Positions 12,471 to 24,090 are shown, counted from the first letter of the stretch. The stretch is DNA of 64,000 nt from Poecilobothrus nobilitatus (GCA_947095535.1 OX352772.1:272503940-272567939), one strand, 5' to 3'. The notes: generated by a model not told the origin, from the letters alone. Translations and numbers: made by a program.

Positions 12471-14147
12471 TAGAAAATCCCCTGTGCAATTGCACAATTT
12501 CTATAGATTCAAAAACATTTACGCTATCATACTAACTCCCTTAATAAACTACCTAAAAATTTCATTTTTACATCAGCACCATTAAAAAAATGTTGACATC
12601 ACTTACTTACTTGTAATAGAAAAAAACATAAAACAAATCTAAACACAAAATTAAAAATGTTAGGTGTAGGTACAGTTTATTAATTTTTTCTCGCCGTTTT
12701 TTCGTGGCGGTAAGTTTTGACAGTTTTTTAATCATTGAGAAAAAATGGTACAAGCTAAAAACACATTCAGGGTAAAAGTTCGTGCCGATATCTCAAAAAT
12801 TGTTTGAAACACATGTATAAAGTGCACAATAAAAACCGGCGAAAAACCAACCAACACCAATCGCTACGACATTTTTTTTTTTTGTTACATTTAAAACAAT
12901 GCCAATAATCGAAATAATTTTAATATTTGTTAAAATTTTACCAGACTCTCTATTTTTCTTTAGTTTTAAAAAAAAATTTTTATGTCGATGAAAAACAGTT
13001 GTTTTCGCCGCGAAATTACTGTAATTACCAAAACTACTTTCAAGTCTTTTGCGTTTATTTTTTTTTGCTTGAAAAAAATTTGCTGAATTTATTTTATTTA
13101 AATGTACTTTGGAAGAGGTCTTTGGTATATTTCATAAAAGATTCATGTCTCTGATAATGTAATTTAATAAATTTTCGGGGCCTTTTTTTTGTGACGGTCG
13201 TTTTCGACAGCTTTTTAATTTAATGGTCTAATAATAAATTAGTTCAAAATTATTAATCTATTGTGAGAGAAGGCTTCTAAAATGATATTTTCTATGTTAT
13301 TTTTTTTTTTTTTAAGAAAAATATCCATTTCTATAATATTTAGTAAGTTTCTGATTTCTGTTATGAAATATAACTTTTTAATAATGCCGAATTTTATATT
13401 AATTAAAAAATTTCGAATATTTTATGTTATACCAGTTCTACCGAAAATTTAGCTTAAATATTGAAATTTCAACCTAAAAAACAAAACTATTTTAAAGTCT
13501 GTTACGAATTTTAAAGTCTGTTTTATACTAATGAAAACAAAATCTAGAATAAAATCGGCCTATTATTTTTTCCTTATAAATATGAGGTTTACTATAAACT
13601 TTGCTCACTCTCACTTTTTCACTTTCAGGCGTTTTAATTTTTTTAAGAGTACCTATTTTTTTATTTTTCTTTTTCCAAAACAAAGATTGGAAACGCCAAC
13701 AGAAGATTAATAATTTATTTTTAATTTACCGCTGCGACCAGTTCATAATGGACGTGGCGGTCAAATTTAAAAATTAAAAATTTGCTGAATTTATTTTGAT
13801 TGAAAATGTGTTTTTTAAGTATGTACTTTTCCTTTTTTGACTGTACTCACTTTTAATGAACGGTTTGTGTCTCTGGTAATACATCTAGTGGAAAATTTGG
13901 TCACTCGTAATAATATTTACTAAATTTATATATATTTTTAATGAACGGTTTGTGTCTCTTGATAATTCTTTGAGTCAAAGATTTGTGTCTGGTAATAAAA
14001 TTTTAAATTATTAAATAAATATACAGAAATATCATCATTGCCAGTTTAGTTTACATTCAGTGCGAGTGTTTTATTATAGATATAAAATATATTTTTTTAC
14101 ATGTTGTTGGCAAGGTCTCGCCAACATCTTGTGTATTATATTATAGA
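12471..14147. mobile_element. Possible non-autonomous Helitron/Helentron-like element
   Basis: The stretch lacks genes and lies between two ATT microsatellite runs. Its left edge has the palindrome tgtgcaattgcaca (about 12483). Near its right edge is a clean hairpin, tgttggc-aaggtctc-gccaaca (14102-14123), followed by an AT-rich tail. Internal repeats include ggtcgttttcgacag-like and aatgaacggtttgtgtctc motifs (about 13855 and 13941). A terminal hairpin and AT-rich insertion sites fit Helentron-type elements, but no replicase is present and the boundaries are guesses. Confidence 0.3.
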
Positions 14148-14247
14148 TTATTATTATTATTATTAATATTATTAATGTTATTATTACTACTATTAATTAT
14201 ACGATATACATTATTACGATATAAAAGTATTACATATTTTTTATTTA

Positions 14248-14320
14248 TGACCTGACCGGGGTTTGAACCCAAGACCCTTCGATTGAAAGGTTGGCGACTT
14301 AACCACTGCGCCATGAGTCA
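14248..14320 (-). tRNA. tRNA-like sequence (tRNA pseudogene or SINE head)
   Basis: The complement has a box-A-like tggcgcagtgg and a box-B-like ggttcaaaccc at normal spacing in a 73-nt span. A T-arm forms (ttggg/cccgg with G-T pairs, 7-nt loop). A 4-bp anticodon stem (cctt/aagg) encloses a 7-nt loop reading AAT at the anticodon. The acceptor stem pairs at only about five of seven positions, and the downstream sequence on that strand is an AAT-rich tail. This suggests a pol III-derived SINE or pseudogene rather than a working tRNA. Confidence 0.5.
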
Positions 14321-14329
14321 GATAAATAA

Positions 14330-15000
14330 TAGGCCAAATGTTAATTAATTAATATAAAATAAAATTAAATTAATTTTTGTTAATAGGCCAAACATTTTTT
14401 GTTAGAAGATTTTTGAATTTTAAAAAGAAACAAATGTGCGAAACATTCGTACTTAAGCACACCGTATAAATTTTTATATGAACTTGTTTTAAGCGCATTG
14501 ATTTTTTTTATAGCTTTTGAAAACAATATATGTATATGTACATATAAAACCAAAAGTTTTTTTTTATAAAATTTTTTGTACTATTTAATAAAATAAAGAA
14601 ACCGAATAATTTTGAAAAAAACTTTGCCTTATTAGGGCTCAAAAATTAAAAATTTGCTATTTTTAGGCCCTTTAACTTAAGCACTTGTACAAATTTTTCT
14701 TCGGCAAGACATTAAAATTAAAGCTCCAGTAATATATTTTTACGTGTGTTAACGGTTTTTCTTAATTATATAAGGTTCCGGACTAACAGCCTCTCAAAAT
14801 TCCAGAAAAGTCCTATTTTCAGGTTTTTTTTAATTACATGAAATTTTGAAAATTTTGTGCAAGTCAATTCTAAACAGTTTTTATTGTCTTTTAAAAATGT
14901 GCACTTTTAAAAACCGTTGCTTTACATTCTACCTTGTTTTTATATACTATCTTAACTTCGTCCTCATCATGGATAAAACTTTTGTGTCACGAGGTAATTA
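14330..15000. other. Noncoding AT-rich stretch
   Basis: No open frame or repeat I can assign. Confidence 0.5.
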
Positions 15001-15007
15001 AACAGAT

Positions 15008-15345
15008 TACAATCTATAATTCGGCACTCAGCATTCGGCGCAGAATAGTCAAATCCATCGAATAGTCAACATCCACACCGTACAAGACAATCCTTGGATT
15101 TTTCATTTTTGAAACAGATGTTATAATTTTTGCTTCCTGGATTAGTTTTTCAGTTTGGTTTGCATTTCCAGTTTTAACTATAATACCCCCCTTTGATATT
15201 TTATTAATGGCATTTACCTCGATTTGCAACGATGCAGGATTAAAAGTAAACTTTAATTTCTTAATGGTGACATTCGAATCCTGATCTTCATTTTTCGGTT
15301 TAATTAGAACTCCGCGGGAGCTATTGTTTTCATAAATGCTTCAGA
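15008..15345 (-). pseudogene. Non-LTR retrotransposon gag-like (ORF1) fragment
   Basis: The minus strand reads an open frame from about 15345 to a stop at 15014, with EVNAINKISKGGIIVKT followed by NPRIVLYGVDVDYS. This is the layout of insect R1-type gag-like proteins (a GG[IV]-V block, then [RP]R[IL]-x-[IL]YGV before the zinc knuckles). No RT follows, so it is a short remnant. The NTHL1 duplication begins about 60 bp to the right. Confidence 0.6.
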
Positions 15346-15826
15346 ATGACAATAAATTGTCCGCTTTTCCGCCAGTCGGCTTACTGTGGAATAAAATTCT
15401 ACATTAACTTGACATTTAGTTGACTATTCTTTAAAGTTGTTCATTTAGTACAATTTTTTTTTTTTGATTTTAAAAAAAGTAAGCGACGCGAAGAAAAGTA
15501 CCTACAGCAAAAAAAGTACTGCAAAAATTTTTACCTACTATAATTTTAGCAGCAGCAGAAAATAAATTTATTAATGCACCATAAAGTTGTGATGTTATGT
15601 TTTGTTATTATTATTAGAATAGGTACCTATTTTCAAAGATAAATGTTCCTTGAAAATTCTCTTGGTTTAATTTTAGCTTTTAGTTTAATTCGTATATATA
15701 CATACATATGTACATGAATTTATTCGTACATTTTTTTATCAATCTGTGGTCTACATTCATACATATGTACATACTGTAGCCTCAACATAAAATATAAAGT
15801 AAAATTTCATAAAAAAGTTTTCTTAT

Positions 15827-16819
15827 ATGATAATTTCAATATATTCAAAGCGCGCGTCAAATACATCTGAAACTTCAAGTCCTTACTTTCTTCCCAGCCG
15901 TAAACAAAATAAAAATTTTAAATCAAACAAATTTGTTTTATTAAAAAATGAAAACGAAAGAACTACATTTGAAGGTGAAGATAAAAAAAAGAATTGCAAA
16001 ACGGAAGTACTTGAAACAAAAATTGATCCTGTCAAATGGGAACCATCTAATTGGAAAGTAATACTTGCAAATATAAGGATCATGAGATCACAAGAACCAG
16101 CACCAGTAGACATGATGGGATGCCATAGATGTGCTGATGAAAATATAACTGAAAAAGAAAGGCGTTTTACCTTTCTTTTAGCCTTGATGTTATCTACTCG
16201 CACTAAGGATGAAATCACTTATGCTGTTATGGGCAAATTAAAACGAGAAATCAATCCTCTGTCACCTGCAAACATATTACAAAAAGAAGCAAAAGATCTG
16301 GAACAATTATTAAAACCAGTAGCTTTTTACAGAAACAAAGCTAATTTTATTGTCAGGACGAGTAAAATTTTAATAGAAAAATATGATTCAGATATTCCTG
16401 AAACTGCAGATGGATTAATGAATTTACCTGGAGTAAGTTCGAAAATTGCTCATATTTGTATGAGTGTTGCATGGAATGTTGTAACAGGCAATAAATATTT
16501 TTAGGCTTGTTTATTTTTTTTTTTAATGGCTAATTTTTTTTTTGTAGGAATTGGAGTAGATACTCATGTTCATAGAATATCAAATAGATTAAAGTGGGTT
16601 AAAAAGGAAACCAAAACCCCGGAAAAGACTCGTGTAGAGTTGGAATCCTGGACACCTAAAAATCTTTGGAGTGACTTAAATCTTTTATTAGTTGGTTTTG
16701 GACAAACAATATGTAAAGCAATAAATCCTCTATGTGATTCATGCTTAAACAAAGAAATATGTCCATATAACAGTGCAAATAATAATAAAACGAAAGTGAA
16801 AATAAATATTGAGTGGTAA
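15827..16819 (+). CDS. NTHL1: Endonuclease III-like DNA glycosylase/AP lyase (NTHL1)
   Basis: Predicted two-exon gene: 15827-16487 and 16548-16819, 310 residues, close to the usual eukaryotic NTHL1 length. The protein removes oxidised pyrimidines in base excision repair, in nucleus and mitochondria. The HhH-GPD core holds the catalytic lysine (LPGVSSK, Lys206) and the catalytic aspartate (GVDTHVHR, Asp225). Four cysteines at 276, 283, 286 and 292 (C-x6-C-x2-C-x5-C) form the [4Fe-4S] site, all intact. The first 60 or so residues are basic and Ser-rich, consistent with a targeting peptide. The frame is restored only by a 60-bp intron with a GC donor (16488) and TAG acceptor (16545-16547); the junction reads AWNVVTGIGVDTH. 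An AATAAA lies at 16857. Confidence 0.9.
16488..16547 (+). other. Predicted GC-AG intron of NTHL1
   Basis: Starts gcaataaa after cag and ends in a long T tract plus gtag. The GT sites at 16478 and 16481 would shift the downstream frame. The GC site at 16488 is phase 1 and joins both exons in the conserved order found in other NTHL1 proteins. Confidence 0.75.
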
Positions 16820-16862
16820 TATGTATATATATAATCGTGTGATTTGTTTTGTCGGTAATAAA

Positions 16863-17700
16863 TAGAAATCAGATTTTTTTTTTAAATTTACCTTTTTTTA
16901 ATTACTTTTAGTAACGATCATATATGCATACAACCACAGCTAACAGTAATTAAAAGTGGACACTAAACGATGTATACGGGTCTATGTTTCATTAAAATAC
17001 ACGTAGTGTTATGGGAAAAAATAAGGGTCCATTCATAACCTACATTAATTTTTATACATTGAGAGAGGAAAGTTAAATAGTAGTCCTTTTTTTTAAAAAA
17101 AAAATACATGTCTTATGGAAATTTAATAGTTCTCCCAGAAATCTGAAATTTTTTTTCAATTTCATTCTAAGCATTTTAAAAAATGTCTTCTAACTACTTC
17201 TCAACAAATTTTTTAAAAGAGCATTACTGAGCAAAAAAAAAATGTTGAAAAATAATTTTTACTGCAATTTTAATTTTAATGCATATAAAATTAAGTGCAA
17301 AAAATAAACTATTTAATTATTTTTACTATAAGTTAATTTATGTTGACTTATATATAATTTTTATTAATATAATGAAATAAATTAATATTATTAGTTATTA
17401 CCCTTTTCGCACCACCTTTAAGGTAGGAAATGTGCCGAATTATTTTTAAAGTGGTATCGCCTGAACACTAGGCCTTAAACTAAAATAATAAAAAACAAAT
17501 ATATTAATATATACAAAAAATATTTAATTTCAATATAGTAATAAAATAAATAAATTTAAAAAAAATAAAATAATTCACAACAAAACAATATTAAAACTAA
17601 AAAACAATAAAAATATCACAAACCTTAAGGAAGAGACAGGAACTTAGAAATAATAGAATAAGAGAGAAGAGGAAATTAGAGATAAGATAATAAATCTTGA
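16863..17700. other. Noncoding AT-rich stretch present only in duplication copy A
   Basis: No gene. Contains AT-rich simple sequence and an A/G-rich tract at about 17640-17700. The matching part of copy B has been deleted. Confidence 0.5.
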
Positions 17701-18059
17701 GTGGGCAAAAATTAAAAATGTCATTACGATGATATCACAACTATATTTAGGTATCTTCATATCTAAAAGGTTAATTGGTTAATTGGTGAATAATAATATT
17801 TAATTTTTTGCGCTTTTCAATATCATTCAATATTTTGAAATTGTTTTGTTTCTGTATTACCTTTGAAATTGGTTACTTTGATCGTTATTAATTATTATTC
17901 TAAATTTAAAATCACATTTAATCTATTAAAATATATAACACAATATTATTTTGACCTTTATATAATTTCCAGTCTTTTAAATCTATTATTTTTACTAATA
18001 TTTAAAACTAAATTAGAGAAATTTAAAATTTTATTATCATCGCGTGAATTTTTATTATT

Positions 18060-18184
18060 CGTTCCTATTCAATTTTACCAAGTACATCATTGGTGAAAAT
18101 ACTTGGAACTGCATCTGGCATTAAACGCGGACTTTGATCATTATTTAATTTAAAACACGATTCTGAAAAATGCAATTTACATAT
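18060..18184 (-). pseudogene. Partial duplicate of the THAP exon
   Basis: The same sequence as the C-terminal half of the THAP exon at 20133-19855, ending at the duplication breakpoint. It encodes the AVPSIF box but lacks the first two zinc ligands and any start codon. Confidence 0.8.
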
Positions 18185-19974
18185 TGACATTTAGTTGACT
18201 ATTCTTTAAAGTTGTTCATTTAGTACAATTTTTTTTTTTAGATTTTAAAAAAAGTAAGCGACGCGAAGAAAAGTACCTACAGCAAAAAAAGTACTGCAAA
18301 AATTTTTACCTACTATAATTTTAGCTTTTTATCCGACAAAGTTGATACTTTGATAGCTGAAGCAGCAGAAAATAAATTTATTAATGCACCATAAAGTTGT
18401 GATGTTATGTTTTGTTATTATTATTAGAATAGGTACCTATTTTCAAAGATAAATGTTCCTTGAAAATTCTCTTGGTTTAATTTTAGCTTTTAGTTTAATT
18501 CGTATATATACATATATATGTACATGAATTTATTCGTACATTTTTTTATCAATCTGGTCTACATTCATACATATGTACATACTGTAGCCTCAACATAAAA
18601 TATAAAGTAAAATTTCATAAAAAAGTTTTCTTATATGATAATTTCAATATATTCAAAGCGCGCGTCAAATACATCTGAAACTTCAAGTCCTTACTTTCTT
18701 CCCAGCCGTAAACAAAATAAAAATTTTAAATCAAACAAATTTGTTTTATTAAAAAATGAAAACGAAAGAACTACATTTGAAGGTGAAGATAAAAAAAAGA
18801 ATTGTAAAACGGAAGTACTTGAAACAAAAATTGATCCTGTCAAATGGGAACCATCTAATTGGAAAGTAATACTTGCAAATATAAGGATCATGAGATCACA
18901 AGAACCAGCACCAGTAGACATGATGGGATGCCATAGATGTGCTGATGAAAATATAACTGAAAAAGAAAGGCGTTTTACCTTTCTTTTAGCCTTGATGTTA
19001 TCTACTCGCACTAAGGATGAAATCACTTATGCTGTTATGGGCAAATTAAAACGAGAAATCAATCCTCTGTCACCTGCAAACATATTACAAAAAGAAGCAA
19101 AAGATCTGGAACAATTATTAAAACCAGTAGCTTTTTACAGAAACAAAGCTAATTTTATTGTCAGGACGAGTAAAATTTTAATAGAAAAATATGATTCAGA
19201 TATTCCTGAAACTGCAGATGGATTAATGAATTTACCTGGAGTAAGTTCGAAAATTGCTCATATTTGTATGAGTGTTGCATGGAATGTTGTAACAGGCAAT
19301 AAATATTTTTAGGCTAGTTTTTTTTTTTTTTTAATGGCTAATTTTTTTTTTGTAGGAATTGGAGTAGATACTCATGTTCATAGAATATCAAATAGATTAA
19401 AGTGGGTTAAAAAGGAAACCAAAACCCCGGAAAAGACTCGTGTAGAGTTGGAATCCTGGACACCTAAAAACCTTTGGAGTGACTTAAATCATTAGGAGGA
19501 GGGCAAAAATTAAAAATGTCATTACGATGATATCACAACTATATTTAGGTATCTTCATATCTAAAAGGTTAATTGGTGAATAATAATATTTAATTTTTTG
19601 CGCTTTTCAATATCATTCAATATTTTGAAATTGTTTTGTTTCTGTATTACCTTTGAAATTGGTAACTTTGATCGTTATTAATTATTATTCTAAGTTTAAA
19701 ATCACATTTAATCTATTAAAATATATAACACAATATTATTTTGACCTTTATATAATTTCCAGTCTTTTAAATCTATTATTTTTACTAATATTTAAAACTA
19801 AATTAGAGAAATTTAAAATTTTATTATCATCGCGTGAATTTTTATTATTCGTTCCTATTCAATTTTACCAAGTACATCATTGGTGAAAATACTTGGAACT
19901 GCATCTGGCATTAAACGCGGACTTCGATCATTATTTAATTTAAAACACGATTCTGAAAAATGCAATTTACATAT
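18184..19974. repeat. Segmental tandem duplication, copy B (with internal deletion)
   Basis: Copy of 15409-18184 at an offset of about 2.8 kb in the gene. About 1 kb is deleted between 19490 and 19499, with a few bases of filler. The join to copy A is at a short ttgacat match. Confidence 0.92.
18635..19495 (+). pseudogene. Truncated NTHL1 copy
   Basis: Exon 1 (18635-19295) is almost identical to the intact gene and keeps the lysine region. The same GC-AG intron is at 19296-19355. Exon 2 reads to 19495, where the deletion brings in a TAG shortly after WSDLN. The product would end at about 266 residues: both catalytic residues remain but the whole iron-sulphur cluster is lost. Since that cluster is needed for DNA binding and folding in the family, it is probably a pseudogene. 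Confidence 0.88.
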
Positions 19975-20133
19975 GGAACTATAGGCTGTTGATTGCCAGT
20001 CTGATTTTTGTAGATCACTTATCCAAGGCTCTTCTAATCTTTTCAAAGACTCCGAAATTTTAAAAGCAGCGACAGATATCGTGATATTATTATAATTGGA
20101 TTTACATTCAAGAACCAAACATTTCGCACCCAT
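19855..20133 (-). CDS. THAP-type zinc-finger domain (first exon of a THAP protein or P-element-derived gene)
   Basis: A 92-codon open frame starts with MGAKCLVLEC. Cys5 and Cys10, then CKLHF (C-x2-H), supply the C2CH zinc ligands, and AVPSIF near the end is the conserved AVPxxF box. Tryptophans lie at the usual inner positions. THAP domains bind DNA and occur both in host regulators and at the N terminus of P-element transposases. No transposase follows on this strand, so it may be a domesticated gene's first exon or a fragment; further exons would be leftward. The domain itself is unbroken. Confidence 0.7.
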   Translation of the reverse strand: MGAKCLVLECKSNYNNITISVAAFKISESLKRLEEPWISDLQKSDWQSTAYSSICKLHFSESCFKLNNDRSPRLMPDAVPSIFTNDVLGKIE

Positions 20134-20139
20134 TTTATT

Positions 20140-21045
20140 TAAGGAAATTATTTAAAAAGGCAATATAAGGCACTAAATAATTGAATTAATTTTTTTAAAT
20201 AGGTACCTATTCATACCATAAAATCTTATAAAAATAATAATTCAATTCAAAAATTCAAACTCTACAAAAATATGAGTACATAACATAAAATATTACTAAA
20301 ATTTAAAGTTATTTAAAATAAAATATTAATTTTTTTCTAATTCTTTTAAAATAGTATTGTAATTTAAAATTTTACTCATAAAAAGATTATTTTATTTCAT
20401 GTAAGTACATGAATATTCTATTTACAATAATTTTTTTTTATAGACTATAGAAAAAAGTGAAAATTGCTTAACCAGAATCTGGTACTTTTTTTCTTTTCAA
20501 AATATTGCTGAAAAATATGATTTGAAAGTTAATTTTTTTATTGACATAAAGAAAAAGCTTCAAACTTTATTTTTATATAAATTTTTTATTTTTTATTATA
20601 ATTAAAAATATAAAAACTTAGTTTGAACTAAAATGTATTTACCAAATTTGCAGTACAATTTATTATGAAGCTTTTAAATTATTAGGTTATGTTCACTAAA
20701 ATAAAATTGTGTATTCTCATTATATTTTGAGAGTCTTAACGGCGATATGAAATGCTAGAAAAAAACTGCAAATTTTATTTTGCTGAAAATATGTTGAAAA
20801 TTTCGAGCTGAAGCTGAAATTTTTTTATATTAAAGAAAATATAAAATGTGTTATGTTATTTTAATATATAAAATTTGGCATGTTTCGGTAAATATTTCAA
20901 ATCAAAAACTCGAAAAGAAAATTGTTAAAAATGGGCATTTTTCTTAAACAAAAAAAAAAAAACAGAAAAGAACAAAAAAATCTTTATGAAATGTTATTTT
21001 TTGAAGCTTTTTCTCAATACACAAACTCATTTAAGTATGGATTTC
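20140..21045. other. Noncoding AT-rich stretch
   Basis: No gene or repeat structure that I can support. Confidence 0.5.
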
Positions 21046-21047
21046 GA

Positions 21048-21378
21048 TGTTCAGGTTGTAGTGTTCCAAAGTGTTAAAGACATGTTTGAGCACACAAGTA
21101 TGATTAAGTATAAGATAAAACATAATTGAGTGCATCAATGATCGAAGGAATTGAGTGCACAGCGTTACGGATAATAATTAAGAAATGAGCACACAAACCC
21201 ACACATACATCAAGATCATATATGCAAATTATTAAATAAAACCTAGAGTTAAGTAGAATAAAAGATTATTATTTAAGTAGAAGTAAGACAATAAAGTCGT
21301 AAATTAATTAATTAAAAGTATTTTCGATTTTTATTTTTTTTTTTCTTTCATTGTTAACCTTAAGCACGAGGTATAACA
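21048..21378 (+). repeat. Candidate long terminal repeat (LTR)
   Basis: A 331-bp stretch starts tgttcagg and ends ataaca (TG...CA). It is followed two bases later by tggtgaccctgacgtgg, which starts with TGG as primer-binding sites do. Internal AATAAA-type signals are present. No matching second LTR is seen in the window, so the rest of the element is lost or displaced. Confidence 0.5.
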
Positions 21379-21380
21379 AA

Positions 21381-21397
21381 TGGTGACCCTGACGTGG
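21381..21397 (+). other. Candidate tRNA primer-binding site
   Basis: tggtgaccctgacgtgg sits just inside the LTR end. Its form matches primer-binding sites of insect LTR retrotransposons; the primer tRNA was not assigned. Confidence 0.5.
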
Positions 21398-21734
21398 TAG
21401 AAAATGAAGAATTAATTACAAATTTTAAATAAATTAGAATAAAATAAAACAAAAAGGTTTTGACAAATATACTGTATTTAATTTATTTATTTAAAGTAAT
21501 TAAACAAATAAAATACATTAAAGAGAGAAAAAAAGGAAACATTCACCTTTCTTTCCTAAAAATTTAAAAATACAAAAATTTGGAAAAAAAAAACAAAAAC
21601 GTGCATATAAAAGGTAATATTCAACATTTAAACATAAAATTTTACATTGCATTAGTTAAAAATAAATTTAAAACAAAAATAAAATCAGAACTACAAAATA
21701 TACGATTATAAATATATCTAAACACACAAATAAT

Positions 21735-22513
21735 AAATTAAATCATCATAGAAAGGGCAGTAATTGTGGCATAGGAATCATATGTGATGAATTGAACATG
21801 CGAATTGCGAACACAGTGGCATCACACGCGACTGTACGTCAATGTGAAACAATCGTAATAGAATTCGCAGCCAAAGAACTTCTACGGAAAAGAATCCGGA
21901 GTAAGATCATAAACATACACATCGATTGCAAATCAATCGTTCGAATAATGGAGGGTGGCTTGCATAAATCGAGGAAAACAATTGAGTGCTGGAAAGCCCT
22001 AAATGCGCTGGGGAAATAAACGCAGTCAAGTTGCAGTGGATACCAGCGCACTCAGGCTACCCAGGTAAAGAAATTGCAGACGCGACAGCAAAATCTGTAT
22101 TAAACAGACAGCTAGTGAATATAGAAGATGTAGGTATGCCGTACTCTGTGGTAAACTGGGCAAAAGCTACAGCTAGGGAAAGTTGATGGAAATCCCCAGG
22201 ATCAATACATACGAAAGAATTCTGGGGAGAACATAATAGCAAAAAGACTCAGAAAATTCTAAAACTTAATAGAACCGATCTGAGAATATTCATGGAAATT
22301 AGCACAGGACACCTGTTGCTAAGGGCTCACGCTGAAAGAATAGGTATAACGGAGTTGAAACTATATAGAGGATATGGGCAAGAAGCAGAAACAGTACTCC
22401 ACGTTCTGTGCCAATGCCCAAAATTTGAGGACCCAATGGTGAAGAACTTTGGGAGAGGATCAATGGGAAACTTCTCCGAGGTGAGAATTGATTGGCTCGA
22501 CGAGACGCTGTAG
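21735..22513 (+). pseudogene. RNase H domain and C-terminal zinc region of a non-LTR retrotransposon
   Basis: The frame opening near 21745 encodes the RNase H start (SNCGIGIICDELNMRIANT), then INIHIDCKSIVRIMEG (second catalytic acid). After a frame change near 22015 comes KLQWIPAHSGYPGKEIADA (the H...D motif). A TGA interrupts at about 22184. It then ends with a C-x-C-type tail, VLHVLCQCPKFEDPMV, as in I/R1/LOA-group polymerases. No reverse transcriptase precedes it: the upstream DNA is A-rich and LTR-derived. Confidence 0.75.
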
Positions 22514-24090
22514 AAAGCGAGTAGATCGTTGAGCAGGAGAGCACAACGGGTCGCAGGGCCTAGGTGTAAGAATCAGAATAGAAGTATATTTATTCCAAAT
22601 ATATAAAATGTAAAAGTGCAACCATCATTTAACATCAACTGCACCTACATCAAGGGCAAGCAGAGGTCATCAACCACGCTTCTTTGCAAAAGCGGCATCT
22701 AACCTTCAATCAAGGGCTAACAGCACGCTACATTCAATAGTACAGTTTCCACAAGCAACAATTCAAAGAACATCAAAGGTACAGATATTAATATATATTA
22801 AGAGCATTCTGCTAAATGTTTTAAAAAATAATGAATAAATAAATAATGTTTTAAAATTTAAATAAATATTTAAGGGCAAATTAAAAGTTCAAAATTAGTT
22901 TTAAAAAACATTAGTATTAAAAATGATATTTTATCAAATTGATTTTTTACAAAGTTAGTATTACAAAAATTACAATCATCATATTAAAGTTAAGTAAATG
23001 AAGTTGAAATAAAAATAAAATAAAAATTTAATTTAAAATTAAAATACACCATTAATTAAGTTAAAATTTAAATAAATATATAAGTATAATAATTAGATAG
23101 TAAAAGTCTACATGTAGGCATCTTACTTAATATATTGTTTTTAGCATATGGCTATTTACTTTTAATATTTGTATGTACACATACATACATATGTATATAA
23201 GAATTGAAATACATAATTTGTTAATGTTCTATAAACATATAAGTATATAAAATGTTATAGTATCAATTTTAATTTATATAAATTATATAACAAATGCCAA
23301 CTTTAATTTTACTCATTGAATTCTCATTGTAAATATTAATAATTTGCATTCGCTCTTATATTTTGTGTATCATATATGATGCTGATGGTGTGGTTGTAAA
23401 ATACATAAGTTATCAAAGTCAAATATTATGATCTTATTTCACTTAATTAATAAAATGACTCTTAATCACTTTTAATTGATAGAATTAATAGGTTGCAATC
23501 AGTTATTTCACTCATAAAAAGCTCAAATTATATATTATTACAGATAGAAATAAACATTAAAATATATACAACAACTGACCATTACGTATACATAAACTTA
23601 TATACATAAAAGCATGTATATAATGTATAGAAAATTAAAAACTGAAATAAGATTTTAAACATAGGTTACACGTAGTTAAATATAAAATTAGAATTAATTA
23701 AGAAATAAGAAATATTAAATTAAAAATTTAAGTGGTAAATCAAATATTTATTTATGGATTGAATATTATTTTTTATTATTTCTAGTTCAGTTTTAAGATT
23801 ACATAGAAAGTAAGGAAAAAAGAAAAAAAATATTCCAAAATAAAATAAATAGTTCTAAAAATAACAAAACGTAAACCATACTGATAAAAATAATACTAAA
23901 ACCATTAATCAATATTCAATTAAAAAAAAGTTATTATTATTTTATTTTTATTTTTTTTGCATACAATCAATACAATTTTCCAAATTTTTGAATTATAATA
24001 AAAAGTCGTTCTTCAAATAATTTTGATATTTTTTAGCATTTTATTGTTAAAATTAGTAGGTATGATATATATTTTTATTTTTTATTTTTA
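22514..24090. other. Noncoding AT-rich stretch
   Basis: 22600-22780 is less AT-rich (agcagaggtcatcaacc and similar) and may be retrotransposon untranslated sequence. The remainder is simple AT-rich DNA without genes. Confidence 0.45.

Larger units (their letters stand above)
15409..18184. repeat. Segmental tandem duplication, copy A (NTHL1 + part of THAP exon)
   Basis: Aligns almost identically with 18184-19974. Copy A keeps the whole second NTHL1 exon and about 1 kb of downstream DNA (about 16685-17702) that copy B has lost. It lacks about 36 bp present in copy B at about 18326-18361, upstream of the gene. Its right end carries only the C-terminal half of the THAP exon. Confidence 0.92.

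Noticed and set aside
15883..16218. 111-codon frame antisense to NTHL1 (also at 18691-19026)
   Set aside because: Shadow of the glycosylase exon; duplicated only because the exon is.
16478..16485. GT splice donors in NTHL1
   Set aside because: Both break the downstream frame with the only plausible acceptor; the GC donor at 16488 keeps it.
17863..18096. 77-codon plus frame (also at 19653-19886)
   Set aside because: Lies in duplicated AT-rich DNA antisense to the THAP exon end; hydrophobic low-complexity translation.
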